64,000 bases of DNA, from the NCBI GenBank assembly GCA_026120035.1, contig JALRME010000004.1, positions 1,426,001 to 1,490,000 of the forward strand. The letters are read 5' to 3'. Source of the DNA: Coleophoma eucalyptorum. Its lineage: Eukaryota > Ascomycota > Leotiomycetes > Helotiales > Dermateaceae. This document shows, in pieces, positions 1 through 12,184 of this stretch; the stretch's first letter is position 1, and every line of letters starts with the position of its first letter. Under the pieces are notes generated by a model, which saw only the letters and a list, made by a program, of their open reading frames with translations, had not been told where the DNA came from and made no database searches. The position numbers and the translations under genes are program-made.

Positions 1-1379
1 GGTGTTTCACGTCTGCTTAAAATTTAAAAGTCATAGAAGCAATGAGAAATCCAGCAATTATTTTGTGCTCAAACTCGGGAAAGCTTAAAATGGCCTTTGT
101 GGTCTGATAACTTCCGCAAACTTGCTTCACACTGGCTCTATATATATATGTGTGTATACGAGTATGTGCTGTGTGAGCCACGATCCCCACTAGGAAACAG
201 GGCCACGCTAATGAGTGTCGAACATAGTGCAGCTCCCTCGGACAGATTAAAATTCATCGATCTTTCAAGGATAGTGAGAAAACCGGTAGATCAGATAGCT
301 TAGCCAGATCCTTCGTCCGTATTTACAGTTGGAAATGGACGCTCTGTTCGTCAATTCTGTCCAAAGGTTTTGACGAACACAGTCTTGAAGCACCACCGAG
401 GAGAAAATGCGACTCATGGGCCAGACTCTAGGCCTATGATCGCTTGTCGGAGAGATCTCCTGTTGCAAGAGTTAGTTTCGCTCTTCTCGAAACCTTCTCT
501 TGTTCTATGCGTTGACAAAGAATCATGGGTCGACCCTTCAGACGGGGCCATGCGTTGGACGTCTAGGCGAATCACGAATTTGGATGAGTAAAGTGAAGCT
601 TCATCTGATCGTCTGAAACATCTGCATGCGGCCCTACTACTGGATTTAAAGTTTTCCTTGGCAGCTTGAGGCTCGTAGGGTCTTATCAAACGGCTGCCTC
701 ATTTATCTGTGATGGCCAACACTTGGTCTGCCTCACAACCCGAGGGCCTGTGTCGCTCCGAAGTGGACAAGCAAAATGCGGTCGTCTGACTAGAACGCCA
801 GTTGGAATCACGTCTCAAAACATTATGTGAACCGCTAGGCAACAAGTAGAGAGTTCTAGGAGCGCCTTCGTGGGCTGGCTCAAACAGATACTTAACTTTA
901 ATTAAGATAATTATAGTCGACTCGTCGACGATGTTGCCGTCCACATGGCGGCATTTTGGGCCTGCCCTGCATAGGAAACAGACGGTAGTTGTGTGCCCGG
1001 AATCCTTCCAACATGGCAACGGAGATCTTTCGAGACTGGAAAGCCCGTGCATCCCCCAGATCTTCCCAATTCTCCCATTGTCCCAGCTCAAGTTTCTGGA
1101 GTTCTTTTCGCATCGTGCATAGTTCAAGCATGAGTGGACGTATCTTGCCATGGGATGGCTTGTTACCTGTGCCAGAATACATGGGTTGCAACATGAGGGA
1201 GGCCTGTCTGCTTGCACTATACATGTCGCGGCTTATGGACGGGCGGGTCTGGTATATGTACAAGTGGATTCCGCCTCTGATGGCAGGTATATGTTCAAAT
1301 ATTGCTGGAAGACTTCAACCTCCCCTGAACGACTGCTGGGAAACAATACGGATGTACAGCGATACCCAATCCATCCATC
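1..1379. other. Gene-poor leading region
   Basis: No gene is recognised here. Open frames of 60-190 codons overlap on both strands (for example about 699-1263 minus and 989-1552 plus), but they show no familiar domain, have no consistent splice structure and compete with one another. The right end must hold the promoter and 5' UTR of the membrane-protein gene that starts at 1380. A partial upstream gene running off the left edge cannot be excluded. Confidence 0.5.
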
Positions 1380-2887
1380 ATGTTCAACTCCGTAGAGAAC
1401 TCTACCATCTTCACAATTGCTCCAGAGTCACTTCAAAGCCACGGCCCACGAATTATTGGGATTACAGGAGGGTATACATTAGGAGCATGTATAGTCGTAC
1501 TTGCAAGGCTGTACGTACGGAGGGTGATGTTGAAGACAGTGGGTATAGATGATTACCTCATGTTGTTTGCAATGGCAAGTTTTGTGGCACCGGCTTCTTC
1601 GAAATTTGACTAACACAGGGTAGCTGTGCTCGATCTTCATCTTTGTATCGTTCGCAGTCCAAGTATCTCTTGGAATTGGAGAGCACATTGGTAATCCACA
1701 TCTTATGTCAAATTACCAGACTATACAGCACTGGTCATACTTCCATGCCATTGTGATCGTCACTGGCATAACCGCCGTAAAGATATCAATCGGCTGTTTT
1801 TTACTTAAGCTAGTCCAAATGACTTGGTATAAGGTGGGTTTTCGTTTCCAGGCCCGACAATCTTGAGATATTCGAGATAGAATTCTCGCTCAATACTTGA
1901 AATTTATACTGACTTGTGGACACCGTGTAGAAATTAATCATTGGTTGGAACATCTTTCTGGTGATTTTCACAATCGTATGCCTTGGCACACTTGTTTTCC
2001 AATGCATGCCAATCTATGCTGCATGGGATTTCCAAGTTCTCATCAGCGGTGCTGGGAAATGTTACTCTACCGAAACTTATGAGATGATTGCAATGACTAA
2101 TGGCAGTAAGTATTGGCTTTTAAAAGGACTCTTCAAAGTTACTAATTCCCTGGCCTAGCTTTTAATATCATCACGGACTTTGTGTTCGCAACACTCCCTT
2201 TGCCCCTTATAATCCCTCTACAAATGGACATACGAAGAAAAATCTCGTTAATCGGTGTTCTCAGTCTTGGATATTTGTATGTCTGCTCTTGCAAATCATA
2301 TGTCTTACATACTAATTTTAGACAGTGCTTGTGCAGCAGCTATCGTAAAATGTCGACTCCTGTCTACGTTCTTCACCAGTCCCGATTACTCATAGTAAGT
2401 TCTCTCATCTGACATAGTTCCTAGCAAGCATCTAACAACAACTAGTGATGATTCCTACATGATCTGGAACGAGTATGTTATCATTGTCCTCAACCATATT
2501 TAATCAATACTAACACGCAACAGCATTGAACTAAACGCCGGAATACTAGCAGCATGCCTTCCCACCCTAAAACCCCTGTTCTCCTGCATTTTCGAAACTA
2601 CAGCCACAATGATATCCCAGTTATCAGGTTCTCACAGCCATTCCGTAAGCCAAAAAGTTTTCTACGGAAAAGGGGTGCGAGATATGAAGCTCGATTCGGT
2701 CGATTCCCTCAGCACGCTCACGCATCCATATGGATACTGGATGGCAGATGGAGCCGACTCTGATCTCGAGCGGGGAGATATTGCGAGCAGGAAAGCCGAC
2801 GGGCCAAAAAGCAGACTATCGAAGAGTATCGTTGAAGACTACGAAGACATAGTCACGGAATCTGCAGACCACAGCATGTCGAAATAA
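1380..2887 (+). CDS. SAT4/PTH11-like rhodopsin-domain integral membrane protein
   Basis: Seven exons can be reconstructed: 1380-1583, 1624-1833, 1931-2105, 2159-2276, 2326-2394, 2446-2472 and 2524-2887, giving about 388 aa. The protein has about seven hydrophobic helices. It carries the family signature GIDDYLMLFAM after helix 1, a loop with Cys residues before helix 4 (CMPIYAAW...GKCYS), TLPLPLIIPLQM after helix 5, and LNAGILAACLPTLKPLF near helix 7. A hydrophilic, acidic tail of about 100 aa follows. This matches the fungal rhodopsin-fold (SAT4/DUF3328-like, PTH11-related) family of plasma-membrane proteins. Some PTH11 members sense surfaces or hosts, but the role of this one is unknown. 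Intron 1 is only 40 nt with a weak GTGGCA donor; it is the only choice I found that keeps the frame. The gene is certain; the function is inferred from the family only. Confidence 0.85.
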
Positions 2888-3986
2888 GGGTGTAACAAAA
2901 CAACAGCGACGAGTCTCAGCGTGACTCCTTGAGTGAGGGTTCATTACATAATAACCGGTGGCATTGACGAAGGCGTTTGTTGAACGCTCTTGGGAGGATT
3001 GTTATTGCATCATCTTGGCGTTCTGCTATTTTTGGGAGGGGATTGTTTGTAATTGCGCGGCCCCTTCATGGGCTTGCGACGGAAATGTGTTTTGGACGGG
3101 CTATGTGGGATACCCTTTGGTTACAACAGGACCAAGATGGCAATTTTGATGGGCAGAGAAAGAGACAGGTCTCTCTCTCCCTGAGCCATATAATTGGAAG
3201 GTCTCTGCGAGGAGTTATACTGGCGTTCTGGCTGCGAGGAACTCGAAGCGAAGTTCACTTTGGGACGGTTAGCAGTGGGGATTGGATGGGCCAGGATAAG
3301 CGGCGTATACAGGAGTTGTCTCCGGGCCCTATCTGCATTTCTTTTCTTTCCGTCAGTCCACGAGCAGTGGGATTTTAATCAGTCTTTTACTATGGCTGCA
3401 ATACTTGTAATCATTAAATGAAAAGACTCCTGAACATCTGTTGATACCTCTTTCCCTCTTCTTCTTCGCATGATATCGTACGTTCATGGCTGAGATATAG
3501 GATATAGACATTCCTGCCTGGGTCACCGGACATCATTATATTCAGAGTGCTTTTTTCGCAATGTAACATTCTATGAAAATATGGCATGTGTAGTTATGTC
3601 TGATGTATTGACCAATCTAACTGTCCTATGCAGCGCTATCATGCAATCATCAAACGGAAAGAAGAAAAAGACAACGAATCAAACCAAAAAGAATAATAGT
3701 AATAAAAACGGTCTACCTGTCTTCTCTTTTCTCTAGTCTCGAAAATGAGAAGCAGAAAAGAGAAAATGAAAAAAGAACACACGGGAGACAGGTTCGTGGT
3801 ATCATCAAAATGCAAAGCTCTCTTTTCCCCCCCACCCAAATCAACAAATCTTCCTCAAAAAAAACTTCATTCTCGCAAATCTTGCGCTTTTGTTTTTTCT
3901 GTTTTGGTCATCAAGTCGTAGCCATGCCTATGCGATGCGCTTCTGTATCCTGAGATCTCTCGTTCCAACTTGCTGGTTTCTTGAAT
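2888..3986. other. Convergent intergenic region (two 3' ends)
   Basis: This lies between the stop of the SAT4-like gene (plus) and the stop of the karyopherin gene (minus), so it should hold both 3' UTRs and polyadenylation signals. It contains an A-rich stretch at about 3650-3780 and poly-C/poly-A tracts near 3828-3862. Open frames at 2977-3378 and 3194-3421 show no recognisable domain. Confidence 0.6.
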
Positions 3987-6900
3987 TTACAAGAAACCGG
4001 CAAGGAGCTCGTGGGGCTTGACGAGCTCTGGGTGCTTGGAGGCAATAGCCTTGACCATCTCGACCATCTTGGTGCGGGTCTCAAGGTCAAGTTGCTCAGC
4101 TGGCTCGCCAAGGACTGAGGCAAAAATTGGCATGAGCTTAGGGAGAAGGCCCATGACAGTAGGCTCTTGTTGCTGGAGAAGACCAATGATGCATTGGTAG
4201 ATTGGCTGGTTCTCCTCGTAATCCTCGGTGAGAGGAAGGAGGTTAACAAGGACTGGCATGATGTCGCTGACTGGCATCTGATCTTGGTGAGACATGATCA
4301 TTCGGCTGACACAGCCAGCGGCATTGTCAAGAGTGCGGGCATGCTGAGTTTGCAACAATGGCTCAAGCTTGGTGAGGATGGTACCGAAGTTGGGGAGGTA
4401 CGAAGCTGAGTCAGTAGAATTGAAGATCAGCAAGCCAGTGGCGTATGCAGCGTTTGACTTGGTTTCAGCATCCTCATCAGAAAGTCTGTGAAGGAGAAGC
4501 TTCATCAGAGTGCTGGTGAATGGAGTAACTCCAGCGCCCATGTTAGCAGTGCACTCGGCGATGACACCAATAGCAGTGGATCGCTCGTAGCTGGTCTCAG
4601 AAGAAGCGAACTTCATGACTGGCTTCTGGTAAATTTTCCAGAGCTCACCGAATTGCTCACCAAGGGCGGCGGACAAAGCAATGATGACATCCAACGCGGT
4701 GTCAATGAGGAGCCAATCATACTCAGAAGACTCAAGATCCTCATCAACCTCATCATCGCCCATATCGATTTGGCAAGGATGGGTCTTGGTAATGATGGAG
4801 GTGATGATTGAGACGGTGCGCTCAAACATGTTCTCTTGAGACAGAATAGCTGGGCCGCAAAGCTTCAAGGTAGCAGCGACGTTGCGGTTGATGTCAGTGA
4901 CAGTTGGCCTAAAGATTCACATGTAAGTAAATGTTTTCTCAAGAAAGATCAAATAAACATGTAAAAACAATTAAGATCAGAATGTTGATACGCTTTCTCA
5001 GCAACCACAACTTGTGTGTCTGAGTGAGCTGGGTTAACGTAATGGTTGTTCATCATTTCGAATCGCAAGTAAAAGGAGAAAATATTCACGTACTGGTCAA
5101 TTTCATCCTCCCAAACGGAGAGGGTGGCAGTTGCGACAACCTCGCCGAGCTTGATCAGCTCTTGAGTTGGCTGGGTCGTTGGTGGGAGACCTGGGGCCCA
5201 TTTGGAGCCGGTGTGGTCCTCCATCAAAGCCCAAAGGCAGGCATAAGCTCTCCAGAGAGTGGCAATGGCAGTCTTGCGGACACCCTCGTAGGAATGCTCT
5301 ACAAGACCCATGACAGTCTCAATGGTCTTCTCCAGATATGGGATGAAGTTTTGGCGAGTGTGAGAAAGAACATCAGCGATGACCTCGACAGCAATCTCCT
5401 TCTCCAGAGCAACAGCGGTAACACCGGAAAGATCGTCCCAGTCCTCGTCATCGTCATCATCATCATCCTCCATATCGTCAAGGTCTTCTGGCTCATCACT
5501 AGCACTGGTGACCTTGACCTTCTTGCCTTGAATGACAACTTCTTGGCCGAGCAAGTCTTGAGCATCCTCACCAAGCTCAACCTCGAGCTCTGATTCCTCT
5601 TGGTCCAAGCAGTCCAAGAGGCTCTTGACAACACCAGACAAGAATGGGGTGAAATCCTCCTCGTAAACCTTAGAGAGAACACTCCACAAGATGTAGCTGG
5701 TCTCTCTCAAGCGAGGGTGGTCAAGGTGCAGAGCTTCCTCGCTAGCGTGCATCAATGGCTGCACGTATGGCTTGAATGCTTCACGACCAACAGCGGTAGC
5801 CATGTATCCCATGGCATCACAGACAGAGCATCGAAGATCGAGCTCTTCCTCGCTGTCCTTGATGGTAACATATTGCTCAAGAGCCTTCATGGTTGGCTCA
5901 AAGTATGGAAGGAAAGCATCCTCAGTCGAGCCAGCCAGAGATCCCATAGCACCAGCAGCACTTGCTTTGACTTTGAAATCTGGGTGAGCGAAGAGTCTGC
6001 CAAGTCTTGGGACAAGCTCGCCAGCGTACTTGACGCTGATTTCCTTCTCCATGCCATCAACAAGGGAGTCCAAGGCACCGCATGAAGCCTTCAACATCTC
6101 AATATTCATCTTTTGGTCATTCTCGCTGGTTGCCTGTTGGCATGCAGCATCGAAGTTCTTGAGAAGAGGTGGTAGAAGTTGTTCGTGGTGCTTAGAAAGC
6201 TCATCAACGAGCTCGTCAGCCAATCTAGCAACACCGTTCAAGGCTGCTTGTCGGACGCCAATGACGCTGTCGTTCAACAGTCTCAAAACGATTGGAAGAA
6301 GGCCATCAAGTTGGGTGGCGATGAAGTCTGGAGCACCCTCAACACACATGCTGAGAGCAAGGATACCGGCTTTACGGAAAGAAGCTCGATCACTGTTAAC
6401 ATATTGTGGAAGGGCCTCGAGAAGAGGAACAACAACTTGGCGTGGTGGCAAGCTGGTCGCAAGCAAGTCTAGGAGACCAAAGGCAGATCTGTGTGGGGTG
6501 ATCTCGTCATCATCATCGATATCCTCATCATCTGGGACCTCGGTTGCAATTTGCATGCTCTTGAGAGTAAGCATCTTGCCGGCATCTGGAATGGCCTGAA
6601 CCTTCATCTTGCGGTACTTGACGCATTGCATCAAGAATGAGATGGCTTGAGAACGAGACTCTGGGGACAAATCCGTGTTTGCGCCGAGCTCGATCATGAA
6701 CGTAATCAGGTCCTTGAAGTGGGGGTTCAATAGGGCTGATTCGCAGCCAAGGAGGGTCTGGAAGACCTCGAAGGCTTGCATGGCACGGTCCTCATCATCT
6801 TCATTGACAGCCTCCTTGAGGCAGTTGACCATGCTAGGGACAGCAGCAGTGAAAGCAGCCAAACTCTCTGGGTTCTCATCGGCATCGATCATCATAGCCA

Positions 6901-7528
6901 GTCTGCTAAGTGCAAGCATGGTGTTGCTGCGAACCTCGGCGCTCTCGGCATCCTTAATAGTGTTGGCGAACAGTGAGAAAAGACCTGGAAGCTTGTCTGC
7001 GAAGAGATCGCCTGCAGCCTCAAGCAGAGCAAAGAGGATATAGACACCAACTTCACGGTATGCAACTTGTGGGGATGTGGCGGCCTGAGCAAGGGCGCCT
7101 GGGAGATCGTCCCATTGTCCTGCCTCAAGATCAAGAGAAGCGATAGCGGCGATGACACGGGATGAAGAGTGTCTGACCAACTTTGCTTGCTCATTCAAAG
7201 TAGACTCCAAAAGCTTTTGGCGGATGACTGGCTTCTGCTCAGCGGGGAGCTTGGTCCAGTGCTTTGGAACCAGGCGCAGAGACTCGACAGCAGCTTGTTG
7301 GCGGATGATAGTCTCCTCGTGGGAGGTGAGGAGTTGCAACAGCCATACAAGAGTCTCAGGGTTTTGGTAGTAGTTCTTTCGAAGCTCTGTGGTGGCAGCC
7401 TTGACACGGTTGGTATCCGCTGGTGATAAATATTAGTTGTTGATGTCAACATGAATGCGGGATGGAGGGGTTAAAAACGTACGGACTTGGATGCTCTTCA
7501 GGAGCTCCAAGAATTTTCCTTGATCCAT
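3987..7528 (-). CDS. KAP123: Karyopherin beta Kap123 / importin-4-like nuclear import receptor
   Basis: Three exons on the minus strand, 7528-7483, 7419-4992 and 4908-3987, encode about 1131 aa, close to the usual 1.1 kb-codon length of this family. The first short exon codes for MDQGKFLELLKSIQ, the conserved N-terminus. Splicing then restores PDTNRVKAATTEL, with HEAT repeats throughout. A strongly acidic loop (DDMEDDDDDDDEDWDD, around residue 660) is the usual Ran/cargo regulatory loop. The last exon resumes at APTVTDINRNVAATL and ends PHELLAGFL. In yeast Kap123 imports ribosomal proteins and histones H3/H4 into the nucleus; the same role is inferred here. Both introns have GT-AG borders. 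The frame is intact and no domain is missing. Confidence 0.95.
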
Positions 7529-10500
7529 GATTTTGTCTTAATGCACGCTCTGTAGCATGCAGATGGGACAAAGAATATTGTTCGAGGAGTTCAAGGAGTT
7601 GTGTAAGGTAAGAACACAACGCTTGGAAGAAAGAAAAAAACAGTGAAAGTTGAGATTGAGTTGGAACTTTTTTTACGAAAACCCCGCTAGTGGAACGGAT
7701 GCGGCCGCCTTGCTGATTGGCGAGCGAATCTTTCACATGGAGATTGTAGTGGGGGCTATGAAGACCCTTTATTTTAATTTCGGTGACGGCGATAACATAG
7801 GAGAAAATGATAGCACATACACTTATCGGGGAATCTAAGCAGGAGGCTTCTAGAAGTCCTTCTCAGGTGATATGTAAATATCAAAATATCATCTTCACTT
7901 CAGTTCGCCTAGATAGAACACAAAATGTCACCTCTTTGTTCTTTCTTGCTATGCTCTATTGTGCAAACTCTTCAAGTGGAGATGTAGGAAATGATCTTCC
8001 GAACAGAAATAGATTTTCACTGGCGGTGAACGTGCCGAGTTCTGCATTTCTGCCTTGATAAATTTGGATGTTATTGGAAGCCGCAAAGAGTTTTTAGATG
8101 CTTCTGGTTTGGGAGGGGGCTATAGTGTTGATATGAAGAGATAACAAGATTTGGGTACGAAATTGATTCGACGCTAACCAAGTATATCCTCAAAATGTCT
8201 TTGGGTGTCCACTTTCAGCTATCTCCAACTATGGTGTCAGAATCCATAAACTGGAAATAAGACGCTTGTCGAGTAAGGGGCGATGACTGATTATAGGTCC
8301 TGCAAACTTGCTTCTCCTCTAGCAAACTCTTCTTTTTTTTGTTTTTTTGAAATAAAATTTTATTCAAAGCTCTTCATACGGATACCCTCTTGCTCATCGC
8401 TCTAAGTAAACGGGCAAGCCTTCAAGATTAATATTATAGGAAGATTATTCATCGATTCTTTCCTTCGACGTCCTGGTATTCTCTGTGATTAGTACTGTGT
8501 ACTTTTTCTCTTACTGCAGAGATAAAATCAACCAGAAAGGAATTTCAGCAAGTAGCCCTTTAAAGATATATCGTCACACTTTAGATTGCCATTTCACATG
8601 CTTGGAGGTTCTGCTTTCTGCTTCTTGATTGCTACACTGTCTAGAATTCTGTTTAAGGCAGGCAGATAAGTAAGACAAGTAAGACAAGTAAGCATCGCAC
8701 CCCACGCCGATAAAGACCGGTGAGACCGGGTAATGTGAAAGCTGAGCTTACAGGCAAACCTGGGTTTCTACTAGGTATTCTTTTTCTATAAATATCTAAT
8801 GCTTACCTCTACATGAAAGCCGTTTACATAAAGATGAAGTTGCTTCTAGTTGGTGCTCGATTGATACGGGATGAATAAGTAGAAGCAATCCATATCTTTT
8901 CGGGATTGAGCATTTAGACCTATGGAGTAACTTTGCCATCAATATTAAAGTTTTACCCAACAAACCTACCTTACGAAGTATCCGCAGATAAGACAGACGT
9001 GTATATACCTCGCTAAGTCCTAATCGAGTCCTCCCATAGAATTTAAGATATTCGACATAAGCTATCTTCTCGTTACCTTGATGATTGGCTATGACGTCTT
9101 ACAACTAAGCGAATTTCAGGGAAGAAAGAGTTCTGTACAAGGTATTGAGATATTGCAGTATCCGAGGGAAACCCACAGCCCATTAACTCCTGGCGAACCC
9201 AATGATTCATCTGACAGGAGCACGTTTTCGTGTGACCGCAAAGAACATGTTTCTCTTTACGGTCGAAATTGCATGTGCCTATCTGAGAGAGGAGATATTG
9301 TACTGTGCACAGTACGTATGTTATGGAAGCTCGTGATAACGACCTTTACTATAAGGATATATACCTTGAGGTATGATAGAGTTCTTTTACTCTTGTGGAA
9401 ACCTAACGTTGGATTTTTGGTCCTCTCTATGCACTCTTCTGGATACACACCTCTTCTGAGCTTTGAAAAAGTCCCGCTTAGCAGATGTGGCTTGATGACG
9501 AGGCTCTGCTTAACAGGTATGGTGGTGGTAAGAGTGTGTTCAAGAAGAGCAGGTTGTTCAAAGTTGCCAGTCTTCGGCTTAAATTGAACCGTCTACACGA
9601 AGTATAGTTTCCTTACAGCAAGCAGTTCATCCTCTCTCTCTCCAAGCAACTTACCCGAGTAAGCAAGCAAGTAGAATCAAATTAAGCAGTCCAACGGACG
9701 AGTCCATGACATGACCTACATACCTGAGCTGATCAGCTCTTGGCTACTACTGTGAGGTACAGTACTACTGCAAGTATAGATTGAGAATCTGTATGCATGA
9801 TGTAAGGTGCTCACCCGCGCAAATCAGTAACATGTATGCTGTACCCGTCGAAATGAGCTTAGGGCCATTATGCATGCGCAAGAGTTGCTTCAATCGGCGA
9901 TGCAAAGAACCGAAATACCGTCCTCGGAACGACTTCTCAACTGGCAATACATAATTATCATGATATATGTGCAGGCAAGAATTTAGATGATAGATAGCAC
10001 TGCCAGCCTGCGTGTCTCACCCTAATAGCGGTTAATGCCTCAAGACCCGCCAGCTCATGTGTACAGGGAACGACGAGCTTTTCACGCCCGGGCCCGTCCT
10101 CACGTGTCAGATTTGTACCTGTGGTGCCTGTCTTCGCGTGTGCATCCTCTCACAGAATCGACCCACCACAGCTTCGCTCTACCAGGAAGACCTCACAACT
10201 TTGCCTTATCGTGAGCGCCACGCACCAGCAGGCGGGCCGATTTGGCATTCCGCTGGTGGAAGCCCATAGCTTTGTGTGGCCCCTCTTAAGCTTCTAGAGC
10301 AGGCGGTAGGACTGTGCAGCAATCTGCGATCTGCAAAGCTACAAGCAAGCAAGTTAAGCAAAGGCCCCAAAAGAAAAATCAAAGTAAAAAAACTTTCTTC
10401 CGCGATAAGGGCACGAAGCAAAGGGAGGTGTAAAGGCTTAGGCCGTCTCCACCGATGTCGAGGTTTTTTTTTTTCATATCGTCTCGCCTCTTGACTTTCG

Positions 10501-12184
10501 TGAAATGAGTTGAGGGAATATGCGATCTCTTATCATTCCTCAGGCCGGGACCCTTACAGTAGTTGATATGGCTACACAGTCCAGGGACCGCTTCCGGACG
10601 GTAGACTACGTCGGGAAGATTAGGAGAGGAACGCCAAAGGTACATGGAGAGGCCGACTGACTGGGAAGGCAAGCATGTCGTGTTTCAATCAACCAGTTGC
10701 CGTCAGGAACCGAACGAAACTCCCATGCTAATGGTACAGACTATTGTGCACTACGACACAAACAACCCACCAGTTAAGGTGCGTACCGTTCTCATCCAAC
10801 AGCATCGAAGCAGCCAAGTATGGCAGTATGGAATTGACTTGTGTACCTGAGCCTGAATCGTATCCGGCCGGGTCAAGACGGTGGTTCGCCGTTGGAAGCA
10901 GCTGAAAGGAGGAGGATGGCTCTCGGACTAGGCCGACACAAGCTTGAGGCAAGTCTAGCGAGTCGTAGCGGTCGTGAATTGCAGAGGATGTGGCACTCCT
11001 CAGGTTCTGCGACCATGATAGTCAAGTCAACTGCCATGTAACTATTGTTAGAGGACAACATGCGAGGAAGGATGCGTTAATAGCTGCTTCACATGCTGCT
11101 CGTACGACCGAGCCCTTTGTCTTGAATGATCTGATGTCCAGGTTAAGAGCGAAGCAGAAGGTATAGAGAAGCTTGGCAATTTCTAGAGTATGCACGATTA
11201 CGGGTGGTGAGCTCAGTAGAACGTGGGCCAACACACACAGAATTTCGCCCTGGTTATTGTTTCAAAGAGGTCTTACTCATCTGGTCACCTTGTAAGAACC
11301 TGCCTTTCCCGACTCGTATCTCCCGGAGCATCACGGGTGTGCAACGCATCTGACGGCAGCGGCAGCGGCATCGTACAGAATAGAAATGCATCACCAAATT
11401 GCAAAAAGCGATAGCATCTTGTTGGGAGGGTCATCAGCGGTCATATCAGGCTACATTAACGGAGCATTCTGCTCGCTGGGCTCCATCTCGTGAGTTAACG
11501 ACGGCAGCTGTGCAACACGATTCGGGCAGATCCCTAAGCGAGGGGGCCGGACCCCCCACTTCTTTCCTCAATCCTCTGTCTGGTCCTGCTTGTCTGAAGA
11601 GCTTGTTCGCCGGTTTTGGGTGACGTGCGAGGAGGCAAGATTGTCTGTCGTCGGACCCAGCCATGCCACCAAGGAAGCCAGAAGGGTGGATGGATGATTA
11701 AAGTGGACACCCGCTCTTAACCTCTTTGCCTTTCGTGCCCAAGCTACTGTAGACTAACTGTCCAGGGCTCATAGGCTGATCTGTGTCAGGAGAGACTCCG
11801 ATCACTGAGAGCGACACACTCAGAGAGGCCCAGAAGCGTGCAAGGAAGAACCATTAATTGCTCTTGCCCGAACTGAACATAGCAGGACCGACTGCTATCG
11901 ATCGCTTTTCTTGCGTTTCCATTTCCATTTCTATTTCCAATTTCATTCGCATTCTCACCCACCTGTGCACTCTTGACCATTTACTCTTGACTATCTTTCA
12001 CGCTCTCGTTCAACCTCTTGGAGACTTACTGCTCTCTTGCCTTGTCTCAGTCCGCAGCCGAAACAGGCTGAACGCGCTGACACCTGCTGCAAATTTCTTG
12101 ACGGCCTCTTAAAGGTGTCCGTCTGGTGCTGTAGCCACAACCTTCCAGTCTGCGCATGAATCACACAAGAACAGTAACGACAAC
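7529..12184. other. 4.7-kb gene-poor region between two divergent genes
   Basis: I recognise no gene here. It separates the start of the karyopherin gene (minus) from the start of the creD arrestin gene (plus), so both ends must be promoters. The longest isolated frame is 9078-9587 plus (169 codons). It has no familiar domain and an amino-acid composition typical of chance frames. Short frames between 10057 and 11664 overlap on both strands. A pyrimidine-rich stretch at about 11905-12030, just before the arrestin start, looks like a fungal core promoter or 5' UTR. No tRNA-like box A/box B pair was seen by eye. Confidence 0.5.
8671..8692. repeat. Short 9-bp tandem repeat (TAAGACAAG)
   Basis: The unit TAAGACAAG occurs twice in tandem followed by a partial third copy, inside the gene-poor region. 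No function can be assigned. Confidence 0.6.

Noticed and set aside
699..1263. Overlapping minus-strand frames of 121-172 codons
   Set aside because: No domain, competing frames on the other strand, and no splice-consistent extension.
9078..9587. 169-codon plus-strand frame in the gene-poor region
   Set aside because: Composition and lack of any motif suggest a chance frame; isolated, with no exon partners seen.
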